Assembly: GCA_016708435.1 (NCBI GenBank)
Contig: JADJFV010000036.1
Span: forward strand, 62,001 to 126,000
Length of the DNA stretch: 64,000 bases
Direction of reading: 5' to 3'
Source: Leptospiraceae bacterium
GTDB taxonomy: Bacteria > Spirochaetota > Leptospiria > Leptospirales > Leptospiraceae
The notes beneath the pieces were generated by a model. It saw only the letters and a list, made by a program, of their open reading frames with translations, was not told the DNA's origin and did not search any database. The position numbers and the translations under genes are program-made. Positions 34,809-43,822 of this stretch are shown piece after piece; position 1 is the first letter of the stretch, and each line of letters starts with the position of its first letter.

Positions 34809-35440
34809 TTACTTGCATCCTTGTATTGATTTACGATTTCTTTCAAGGCACTCTCTGTAATAACTAAATTGTTATTGTAAAGAATGTCTCTACATACGAT
34901 TCTCTTAGCGTTTACGTATTTCAGTGTTGGAATGTTTCGAGTAGAAGCTTTTAAAAATTTATCTTCGCCAGAAACTACTAGACTGAAATTACCATTTGTA
35001 ACGCCCATTGTCTTGAATAAGTTGAAAACTTCTTTAGTGCTAAACTTCGTCATAGAAACATCTTCTAAGATATTGATTTTGCTCTCAGAAGCTTTTTTGT
35101 TTAAGATAGAAACAACAGCAACCTTCTTAACATTACGAGAAAGTGGAATGGAATAATCTCTTGGCTTAGGACCATGAATCACACCACCGCCAACCCAATG
35201 AGGAGCACGAGAAGAACCTTGTCTAGCACGACCAGTTCCTTTTTGTGACCAAGGTTTTTTACCACCACCGCTCACTTCGCCTCTATCTTTTGTAGAATGA
35301 TTTCCGGATCTTAAATTTGCATTCTCTGCTTTGATTGCATCATAGATAGCACCTTTGCTAATCTTGTTTGTAAAGATTTCGCTTGGTAATTCTACTTCAG
35401 CAAGAGATTGTCCGTTTTTAGAATATTTCCTGGCTTTCAT
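34805..35440 (-). CDS. rplD: 50S ribosomal protein L4
   Basis: 211 aa. The tunnel loop is WSQKGTGRARQGSSRAPHWV followed by GGGVIHGPKPRDYS. In E. coli L4 also represses the S10 operon; whether that holds here cannot be read from the sequence. Confidence 0.98.
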   Translation of the reverse strand: MKARKYSKNGQSLAEVELPSEIFTNKISKGAIYDAIKAENANLRSGNHSTKDRGEVSGGGKKPWSQKGTGRARQGSSRAPHWVGGGVIHGPKPRDYSIPLSRNVKKVAVVSILNKKASESKINILEDVSMTKFSTKEVFNLFKTMGVTNGNFSLVVSGEDKFLKASTRNIPTLKYVNAKRIVCRDILYNNNLVITESALKEIVNQYKDASK

Positions 35441-35457
35441 ATAAATTCCTTTCCCTT

Positions 35458-36078
35458 TTACAACTTCTCAATCGTAATGATTGACTTCTCAGGACCTGGA
35501 ACAGAGCCTGATACTAAAAGTATGTTCTTATCCTCATACACTTTTACAATTTTCAAATTCTTGATAGAGGTTTTGAGACTTCCCGTTCTACCTGGAAGTT
35601 TCACACCTTTGAATACTCTTGAAGGAGTTGAGTTCGCACCCATAGATCCGGGATGACGGTGAAATCTAGAACCGTGAGCAGCAGGACCACCTCTGTGACC
35701 ATATCTTTTCACGACCCCTTGAAATCCTTTTCCTTTACTAATTCCAGTTACTTTTACAATGTCATTGTCTTTGAAAATATCTGCTATTTTGATTTCAGAG
35801 CCAGCAGAGGGAGCATCCCCGGTTAGCTCGAATTCTTTTAAATATCTCTTTGGAGAGATATTGTTTTTGGCAAGATGAGATACTTCTGGCTTAGTGAGTT
35901 GTGTCTCTCTAGTGTTGCCAAATGCTAACTGAACAGCGGAGTATCCGTCTGTTTCTACAGTTTTTACCTGAGAAACAAAACAAGGACCCACTTCTATTAC
36001 AGTTACAGGAATCATATTCCCGTTATCCGCATATATATGCGACATGCCTAATTTTTTACCAATTAAACCCTTAGTCAT
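35458..36078 (-). CDS. rplC: 50S ribosomal protein L3
   Basis: 206 aa. It starts MTKGLIGKKLGMSHIYADNG and has the core loop KGKGFQGVVKRYGHRGGPAA and HGSRFHRHPGSMG, which reaches the peptidyl-transferase centre. Confidence 0.98.
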   Translation of the reverse strand: MTKGLIGKKLGMSHIYADNGNMIPVTVIEVGPCFVSQVKTVETDGYSAVQLAFGNTRETQLTKPEVSHLAKNNISPKRYLKEFELTGDAPSAGSEIKIADIFKDNDIVKVTGISKGKGFQGVVKRYGHRGGPAAHGSRFHRHPGSMGANSTPSRVFKGVKLPGRTGSLKTSIKNLKIVKVYEDKNILLVSGSVPGPEKSIITIEKL

Positions 36079-36087
36079 AATTATTCC

Positions 36088-36400
36088 TTAAGACTTAATA
36101 TCTACCGATACACCTGCAGGGAGTTGAAGTTTCATCAATGCTTCTACTGTATCTTCATTTGTGTTTAAGATATCGATAAGTCTTTTATGTGTTCTCATTT
36201 CGAATTGCTCACGTGACTTTTTGTTCACGTGAGGCGATCTTAGTACTGTAAACTTCTCAATTTTAGTTGGGAGCGGGATTGGACCCGAAACAGTTGCGCC
36301 TGTTCTTTTTGCAGTCGCAACGATTTCATAAGTAGATTGATCTACTAACTTGTGATCAAACGCTCTTAGTTTAACTCTAATTCTTTGTCCGGTCATACTT

Positions 36401-36408
<8 letters not shown>
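36088..36408 (-). CDS. rpsJ: 30S ribosomal protein S10
   Basis: 106 aa. Signatures are QRIRVKLRAFDHKLVDQSTY, TGATVSGPIPLPTKIEKFTV and EQFEMRTHKRLIDI. Its start lies 8 nt inside the end of tuf, so translation is probably coupled to EF-Tu. It also acts as NusE in antitermination complexes. Confidence 0.98.
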
Positions 36409-37615
<1,207 letters not shown>

Positions 37616-37658
37616 CTCTAAATAAACTCCTAAAAATATTTCTCAAAAAATATAACAT

Positions 37659-39533
37659 TCAAAATTCGAAATGTGACAACGAGGTGAATATAGTTTTTTG
37701 AGACAAAAAACCTTTTCCTTTTGTCATGTTTCGTAAAGCACTTGTAAAGCCAAGCATGTTTTCAGCAGCAGCTTCGCAAATTAGTAAAGATTTATTGCCA
37801 TGAACAATATCTGTCTTTACAATCTTAGCATTTCTCTTACCGAGAACTACTAAAACCGAACCATAAAATGATTCAGGAATCACAATTTCAAACTGACACA
37901 GAGGTCCGATTTCGATTGTTTTTCCAGGTAAGCAAGACTTAATACCACTAATGATGGCCACCTTAAGCAGGTTGGACGCGAATTCACTTGGATCTTCAGG
38001 TTTCTTAAAAGAAGTAGCTCGGAGATTTAACCCAAGCACTGAATTGCCACGAATTCCATTAGATAATATTTCGTAAAACGCCGATTCTACAGAGGACTTA
38101 ACATCCTCCTCAAGTTCACATTCCCAAAGGACAGAACTTGAAAAATCAGGACTTTTCTCAAGGGAACTAATTAGAGTCCCACTCTTCAACTTTTGATTAA
38201 AAGCAGAGTGTTCGAAAATTACCGTTATAGCCATGTTTTTAAATTTTTCGTATCTGGCAACCTTTAAATTGCCGAAAGTAAAAATTTCTGAAACAAATTC
38301 TTTCAATCGATTGATGGCTACTTCTAAATGAAGCTCCCCTGCTCCTTTTAGTTCGAACTGCCCTGTTTCTGTTTTTTCTCTAAAACTTAATCCAAAATCT
38401 TCCCAGACTAATTTTTCAAGCCCTGATCTCAAAATTTCTTTTCCTTCCGAAGTATTTGGCTCAAGAGTGAGCACATACTCATTATTAGGCACAACTGGAT
38501 TGATATGCACATTCTGTTCTTTTGCATAAAGCGAGCCTGTATCTAGAGAAGAGTGCTCGGCAATAGTAGCGGCAAATATCGAATAGTCGTCAACGATATC
38601 CAATTTCAATATTTCATTTGGAGTGAGTTCATACATAGTTTCTATTTTAAACTTTTTATCAAGAGAATAAAAAGAATCTCCTGTGCGAACTGGCTCATAC
38701 GATTTAATAAAATAAACCCTACCTAAATCGGGATGTAGAGATCTCTTGAATAAAACTCCTTTTACTCCTTCTTCTAACGAATGACGACGATGAAAATCTT
38801 GTAAGCAAATAAAGTCTAATAGCTCTTTGACGCTCGAACCATGGAGAGCACTCCCAGCAAAGAGAGGAGTCAAATGACAGGACTGAAATCCTTGATTTAA
38901 ACCATCTAGAATGATTTTTTTAGAAGGCTTTTTAAAATAAGAATCGATTAATTTATCATTCCACTCAATGAATTGCAGCTCAATTTCTTCTTCGATTTCT
39001 TTTTTTTGCAGGATGTATTCGATTTGATTTTTGTATTCATCTCGAATCGAAAATACAGGATGGAGTTTGCGATTGATATTTGTTTTTAGTTCTTCTAAGA
39101 AAACTTTCAAGTCTTCTGCTTTATCAATCTTATTTATAAATACAATCAGTGGAATCTTCTGCTGTGTAATCTCTTCGAGGAGCATTTCTGTCTGTGAGCG
39201 GATACCCGTTGTTATGTCCAAGAGCAAGACTGCAATGTCTACGGCTAATAGAGAATTCTGCACCTGTGCATAAAAGTCCAAGTGACCGGGTGTATCGATT
39301 AAATTTAAAAAATACTTTTTGCCTTTTAGTTTATACCTGACCTGAATCGAACTTGCCGTAATCGAAATTCCCCGCTCTATTTCTTCTTTTAGCCTGTCAC
39401 TCTCTGTTGTTCCTTCATTGACTGAACCAGGACTATATATCTCACCTGCTTCGAATAAAATTCTCTCCGTAAGCGTAGTCTTTCCTGAATCCACATGGGC
39501 AAAGATTCCTATATTTCGAATGTTTCGTTTCAT
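37659..39533 (-). CDS. EF-G-like GTPase of the TetM/ribosomal-protection type
   Basis: 624 aa from ATG 39533 (a TTG 6 nt upstream is also possible; neither has a strong ribosome site). The G domain is intact: AHVDSGKTTLTER, RGISIT (switch I), DTPGHLDF, NKIDKA and a GSA. Length and layout follow TetM/TetO (about 640 aa) rather than EF-G (about 690-700), notably W.DKLIDSYFKKPS before FQSCHLTPLFAGSALHG. The C-terminal half has GAGELHLEVAINRLKEFVSE and a tail ending FLSQKTIFTSLSHFEF. It may act on stalled ribosomes or as a specialised translocase. It could instead be a strongly diverged second EF-G. It lies directly upstream of tuf. Confidence 0.85.
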   Translation of the reverse strand: MKRNIRNIGIFAHVDSGKTTLTERILFEAGEIYSPGSVNEGTTESDRLKEEIERGISITASSIQVRYKLKGKKYFLNLIDTPGHLDFYAQVQNSLLAVDIAVLLLDITTGIRSQTEMLLEEITQQKIPLIVFINKIDKAEDLKVFLEELKTNINRKLHPVFSIRDEYKNQIEYILQKKEIEEEIELQFIEWNDKLIDSYFKKPSKKIILDGLNQGFQSCHLTPLFAGSALHGSSVKELLDFICLQDFHRRHSLEEGVKGVLFKRSLHPDLGRVYFIKSYEPVRTGDSFYSLDKKFKIETMYELTPNEILKLDIVDDYSIFAATIAEHSSLDTGSLYAKEQNVHINPVVPNNEYVLTLEPNTSEGKEILRSGLEKLVWEDFGLSFREKTETGQFELKGAGELHLEVAINRLKEFVSEIFTFGNLKVARYEKFKNMAITVIFEHSAFNQKLKSGTLISSLEKSPDFSSSVLWECELEEDVKSSVESAFYEILSNGIRGNSVLGLNLRATSFKKPEDPSEFASNLLKVAIISGIKSCLPGKTIEIGPLCQFEIVIPESFYGSVLVVLGKRNAKIVKTDIVHGNKSLLICEAAAENMLGFTSALRNMTKGKGFLSQKTIFTSLSHFEF

Positions 39534-39906
39534 AACCAAGCTAGTCCAATGTCAATTTTATGGAAAGGCTTAGTTTGGAAAGAAGAAGGTATTTTAAAAG
39601 ATTTCCATGCGTTGGTCGCTAATTCTTGGAGCGAAGGGGACTGGACACGGATAAGATTATCGTTGTTGGTCAGTGTCCCTATTTTCTTTCTAAAAGTTCT
39701 TAAGTCAATGGTGGCAGTCGATTTATTTATTCTGGAATAGAACTCAATTGTGCAGAACAATTTTATGGAGTATCAAAATCAATTCTCATGAATGAACTTG
39801 AATCAGCTAATGATATATTAAATACAGATAATCCAAAAGAGTGAACCCAATTTTTTTCCCATTTAATGTTAGATATTTTATTTAAATCCCTTTCTTTTGT
39901 TATAGT
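39534..39906. other. Non-coding gap with a dispersed-repeat fragment
   Basis: About 370 bases. Short open frames exist on both strands over 39540-39760, but none has a ribosome site or recognisable motif. A plus-strand stretch near 39709-39844 (ending SILMNELESANDILNTDNPK) looks weakly gene-like, as if left over from a degraded gene. A repeat fragment lies at 39611-39645. Confidence 0.4.
39611..39645. repeat. Second copy of the GTCGC-AAT-TGGAGCGAAGGG element
   Basis: GTTGGTCGCTAATTCTTGGA followed by GCGAAGGGGACTGGA. It matches 6258-6295 over most of its length. Confidence 0.45.
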
Positions 39907-42435
39907 TCACAAAATATTATCCTGAAGCTTTAATGCATTCTTGTTTGTTGGTTCTAGTTTTAAAGCACGGGATAGATATTTTCGTGCATTGTCTAGCTGA
40001 TCGAGCATACGGTAGCAATCCGAAAGATTGATTAGATTTTTTACATGGAGTGGCTCTCTTAGTCTAAACCGTTCCCCAAAATAGACAGCGCGTTCATACT
40101 CTCGATTCTTTTTCTTAGCAAATGAGTTGAGATAGAACGCATTCGAGTTAAATGGATTTTCTTTACAATAGATATCTAAAAGCCTACTTGCCATGAAGAA
40201 ATCTTTTTTTTCAATGAATAGATGAACGATTTCCATTATCAATTCTGGATCCTTTTTTATAAGGAATACTTTTTCATAAGTAGAGATTGTTTTTTCCTTC
40301 AATCCATGTAGATAATATTGATATGCCTCTTTTAATCCTTTCTCACTTTCTTTTAAGTCAATCGGCGAAGTCTCTTCCATCTGGTTTTTCTCGTAAGTGA
40401 TTTTCAAAAGTGAGAGGTCATCTGTTAATTCACCCCGTGTTTTTAAGATAGCAGTTAACTTGGTCAAATCTGCATTTGCCTCTTCTGTGAGTTTTAGGAA
40501 AACTGTCTCATCTTCGTTGATGATTCTACTTCCTGATTTATCTTCTCCAATAAGAATATCATCTCGCCCATCCGACCCACAAATAAGACTATCGCCCGGT
40601 TTCAATTGGAAAATATGAATCTTTAGACTAGAGTTGAAAACTTCGATACCAATTTTACGTTTATCGGTCTCTGGATCAATAAACGTAGCTCTACCATCTC
40701 TATATAAAACCGAGTAGGGATGCTCTGCATTGATATAATAGACAGTTCCATTTCTGTTATCTATTAGCCCATACATAGCAGAGATGAGCATGGAACCATC
40801 AAATGAAACAAATACATTTTGTAGTTCTCTAAAAGATTCTCTCATCCAAATTTCGGGTGGTATATTGCGAGTATCCGGTTTTGTATGGTTTCTTTCTAAG
40901 ATGGATTTTAAAACTGTTCCGAGCACAAGACATCCACCAGCACCCTGAATGGATTTACCCATTGCATCACCATTGAGAAAAACTGTAAATGTAATCCCAT
41001 CTAATATAATTTCATCGATAATGCAAATATCACCGCCGATTTCGCTTTTTTTGTTCTTGAATTGGAATTGTTTTTTTTGTTGAATGAATGTTTCTATTTT
41101 GAAGTCAGATTTTTTTTCTTTTATAAAATTTCGAGAGAGTGGTTGCACTAGAAGAGAAGTTAAGTAATAATCTCCGTCTTGTTGTTCTTTTAGTTTTTGT
41201 GTTTCGGTTAAGCTCTCTCGTAATTCTTTTGTTCTATCTTCTACTTTCTTTTCGAGTTCCTCGTTTAAAATCTCTACTTCATTGGTTACATGCATGAACC
41301 TATTTGCCATTATCCCCGCAATGCCCATTATGAATAGTAAGAATGCAAAGCTCGAAACATGCGGAGTGTGGATTAATCCGCGAGAGGTAGCAATGTCTAA
41401 GACCATTCCAATTCCTAAAATGATTAATCCTGAGATTAAATAAATTGCTTCCCGGTTTCCTTTTCTGATTTGTTGAATGAGATAATAAATCATATAAGGG
41501 ACGAGAAATATATTTCCGATTTGCCAGAGTAAAGAGCAAATTCGCATAGCAGTCAGAGGAAAAATAAGAGTAACCACAATTAGAAGTGTTGAGAATAATG
41601 CGAAACCTTTTGCAATTTTAGTATTCTTTTTATCGAAGAATTGAGTTAGAAATAAAAGAAGACCGGGTGTGAGTGGAAACATAAAAATATGTTCTAACTT
41701 TCTGTGTAAAGTAACTGAATCCTGGAAAATTGCGTCTCTCGAAAATGTATTGGCAATGAAAAAATGAATGCAAACACAAAAGCAAAATAAACCAAAATAC
41801 AAATTGTGTAAGTCTTTTCGTCTTTTATTTGCGAGTAGAATATGATAGAGACCAACGGCTACATAGATTGCGATAAAGAAGAAGGCAAGATTTTCTTTTT
41901 TTGTATAAGATACATAGATACTATCTGATTCTCCGATCTCGATCGTATCCATGAATTGGAGTGGATAATTCCCATTATTCGTATAGAGAACTATTGTGAG
42001 ATAATTTTTTTCGTAATTCAAATCAGTAAAAGGTATGTCTTTTAAAAAAGGACGCATTGCACCGGAGATATATGGATCAGAAGAGCCCAATTGTCCAATA
42101 AGAGTCTTATTAAAATAAAAATAGGATACATCCAATACTCTACCTGCATTGATAGCAAGAGGTTTTCCCTGTTTTAAGAAAAGATTGAGTGCGCTAGGAA
42201 GTTCGCGTCTAACCGTTATATACCCTGTATAAGAATTTAGTTTTAGTTCGGCAGTTAAGTTTGCTGGAAGAGAAATTTTCTTCCAGTCGGATTCTTGTCC
42301 CGAATCAGAAAGCCATTCAATATCAAAGCCAATCCTATACTGCCATTCTCCATTGAGAGGGTAAACGGTAGAGTTGTTTGTGTTTTTACAATGAATGAAA
42401 ATAAAGAAGATGATGAATAATTTAAAATAACGCAT
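39907..42435 (-). CDS. 7TMR-DISM lipoprotein with SpoIIE-type phosphatase and TPR domains
   Basis: 842 aa. A lipoprotein-like signal (IFIHC, Cys 16) precedes an extracytoplasmic galactose-binding-like 7TMR-DISM domain (PLNGEWQYRIGFD). Seven hydrophobic helices follow (about 185-390). A short coiled coil leads to a PP2C/SpoIIE phosphatase domain (about 430-680) with GGDI, FLNGDAMGKSIQGAGG, FVSFDGSML, NAEHP and CGSDGRDD. TPR-like repeats close the protein (about 710-840). It should sense an external ligand and dephosphorylate a Ser/Thr-phosphorylated partner such as a STAS protein. The phosphatase part is clearly paralogous to that in the 50506-56169 protein. Confidence 0.88.
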   Translation of the reverse strand: MRYFKLFIIFFIFIHCKNTNNSTVYPLNGEWQYRIGFDIEWLSDSGQESDWKKISLPANLTAELKLNSYTGYITVRRELPSALNLFLKQGKPLAINAGRVLDVSYFYFNKTLIGQLGSSDPYISGAMRPFLKDIPFTDLNYEKNYLTIVLYTNNGNYPLQFMDTIEIGESDSIYVSYTKKENLAFFFIAIYVAVGLYHILLANKRRKDLHNLYFGLFCFCVCIHFFIANTFSRDAIFQDSVTLHRKLEHIFMFPLTPGLLLFLTQFFDKKNTKIAKGFALFSTLLIVVTLIFPLTAMRICSLLWQIGNIFLVPYMIYYLIQQIRKGNREAIYLISGLIILGIGMVLDIATSRGLIHTPHVSSFAFLLFIMGIAGIMANRFMHVTNEVEILNEELEKKVEDRTKELRESLTETQKLKEQQDGDYYLTSLLVQPLSRNFIKEKKSDFKIETFIQQKKQFQFKNKKSEIGGDICIIDEIILDGITFTVFLNGDAMGKSIQGAGGCLVLGTVLKSILERNHTKPDTRNIPPEIWMRESFRELQNVFVSFDGSMLISAMYGLIDNRNGTVYYINAEHPYSVLYRDGRATFIDPETDKRKIGIEVFNSSLKIHIFQLKPGDSLICGSDGRDDILIGEDKSGSRIINEDETVFLKLTEEANADLTKLTAILKTRGELTDDLSLLKITYEKNQMEETSPIDLKESEKGLKEAYQYYLHGLKEKTISTYEKVFLIKKDPELIMEIVHLFIEKKDFFMASRLLDIYCKENPFNSNAFYLNSFAKKKNREYERAVYFGERFRLREPLHVKNLINLSDCYRMLDQLDNARKYLSRALKLEPTNKNALKLQDNIL

Positions 42436-42510
42436 TTCTCAAATATGATTTCAAATTTCGATTCTGCAAGAATATTTTTAAATAAGGAAATATTTGTAAC
42501 AAGTCAGTAT

Positions 42511-42665
42511 GTTTTGCCACGGAGGCACGGAGGGTTGTGGGATTTTTGAAATTTTATTCATGTAAAGAATTGAGTTGTTGAAAGATTAATAACGCTGTCA
42601 TGGTGAGGCTCTCGAATCCATGAATCTCTTGAATTCTCTCTGTGTCTCAGTGCCTCTGTGGCAAT
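42511..42665. repeat. Inverted repeat of GCCACGGAGGCACGGAGG type
   Basis: TTTTGCCACGGAGGCACGGA (from 42513) is an imperfect reverse complement of CTCTGTGTCTCAGTGCCTCT, which continues GTGGCAAT (ending 42665). Related words occur at 8473-8497 and 48508-48560. This fills most of the 237-base gap between its neighbours. Confidence 0.6.
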
Positions 42666-42672
42666 CCAATCT

Positions 42673-43494
42673 TCAGGAACCTGAAATAATTTTATCCCAA
42701 AAATCTCGCTTTTTAAAAATGGTCGAATCTACTTGATGAAACGATAGTTGATAGCGGATAATGAGAGTATTCAATTGAAAGAAAATATCACTGAAACGGG
42801 ATTTGACTTTATCCACATCGCAATGATGAGAATAGGTAATATAGGATATCTGATTGACTCGATAGAGTTGGTCACCTTTTTTAAGGTGACGTAGAATTCC
42901 TGTCTTGATCTGCGAGTGGATTTCTTCCGTATACTGCTGACTCATGTTTTTATAATAATTGCGTAAGTCCTGAATATGAAAATGAGAGACTACGCCCACT
43001 TCTTCCTTTGAAGTAAAGAGATGATCGATGTCTCCAATGATTTTTTCTAAAAAATCGGAATAGGTATCAATGACCTGATAATCTTTTTTCTTTGGCAGGT
43101 TCATATAATAATTTTGAACTAAGTCATTTAGGGATTTAAAATTAGATTCAAGCGGAACTTGATCGGAAGAGATTAGAAAGATAGAGCGGAAAACATTTTT
43201 ATTTTTCTCGATAGAGTAAGTGTATATATCGTATTTTTGATTGTCCTTTTCTATTGTCTTTACTTTGCTAAATCGGATTTGACCGGCAAGAAGACTAGCT
43301 AATAAGTCAAATTTTTTTAAGTCTTCTATCATTTGCAAAAGAATGGAACGTGGATGAATTTCCTTTCCATGTTCTAAAAGTATATCATCATTTACCGCAA
43401 ATACTGCTTGTAGACAGGGAGTATTTGCCACATAACGTTTTAACATTGTTTCAAAATAGGATATTTTAGGACTTTCAATTATGGTTTGATTCAT
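42673..43494 (-). CDS. Cytosolic protein with degenerate GGDEF-like domain
   Basis: 273 aa, no signal or membrane segment. The N-terminal half (about 1-140) has a roadblock- or sensor-like mix of strands. The C-terminal part (about 165-260) resembles a GGDEF fold in pattern (VVSHFHIQDLRNYY; ILRHLKKGDQLYRVNQISYI) but lacks a GG(D/E)EF active loop, so catalysis is unlikely. It may bind a nucleotide or a partner. It lies between two signalling genes. Identification is by pattern only. Confidence 0.6.
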   Translation of the reverse strand: MNQTIIESPKISYFETMLKRYVANTPCLQAVFAVNDDILLEHGKEIHPRSILLQMIEDLKKFDLLASLLAGQIRFSKVKTIEKDNQKYDIYTYSIEKNKNVFRSIFLISSDQVPLESNFKSLNDLVQNYYMNLPKKKDYQVIDTYSDFLEKIIGDIDHLFTSKEEVGVVSHFHIQDLRNYYKNMSQQYTEEIHSQIKTGILRHLKKGDQLYRVNQISYITYSHHCDVDKVKSRFSDIFFQLNTLIIRYQLSFHQVDSTIFKKRDFWDKIISGS

Positions 43495-43822
43495 TGCTAT
43501 ACCTTTCCTAATAAATTTCTTTTTTCTTTCAGGTTTGTCAAGAGAAATTATCTTTCACCAGACTTTCTTGCAGCTTTAGAGCCTTTTCAAATCCAATTCG
43601 GTATTGCTATTCTTCATTCAAAGGAAATATCTTTGTGTGGTCTTGAAGCTTACAGCTAATAAATATTAGTCTCAATTTATTACGAAAAAGAGTTCATGTA
43701 AACTTGACAGGGCTCAACTTTACCGAACTGCATTTCTAAAATGCAATGATAAAAAGTTCTTATCAATATTTATAAACTTTTATTTTATTGTCACAGCTTG
43801 TTCGATATAAGAAAATAGAATT
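43495..43822. other. Divergent intergenic region
   Basis: It separates the GGDEF-like gene (minus) from the hybrid kinase (plus), so it must contain both promoters. It also carries a probable 7TMR-DISM relic (43545-43660). I see no clear operator. Confidence 0.5.
43545..43660 (-). pseudogene. Remnant of a 7TMR-DISM N-terminal domain
   Basis: On the minus strand a short frame reads FPLNEE, stop, QYRIGFEKALKLQ. This matches PLNGEWQYRIGFD, the start of the mature domain of the 39907-42435 protein, with TGG replaced by TAG. No other part of such a gene remains, so it is probably a duplication relic. Confidence 0.35.

Noticed and set aside
37659..39533. Simple assignment as fusA (EF-G)
   Set aside because: The length of 624 aa, TetM-like central motifs and C-terminal tail do not fit canonical EF-G, though a diverged EF-G cannot be excluded.
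39495..39760. Open frames on both strands (81 aa plus, 76 aa minus) upstream of the TetM-like gene
   Set aside because: They overlap each other and a repeat fragment, have no ribosome site and no recognisable motif.
42673..43494. Active diguanylate cyclase
   Set aside because: No GG(D/E)EF loop is present, so only a degenerate fold is proposed.
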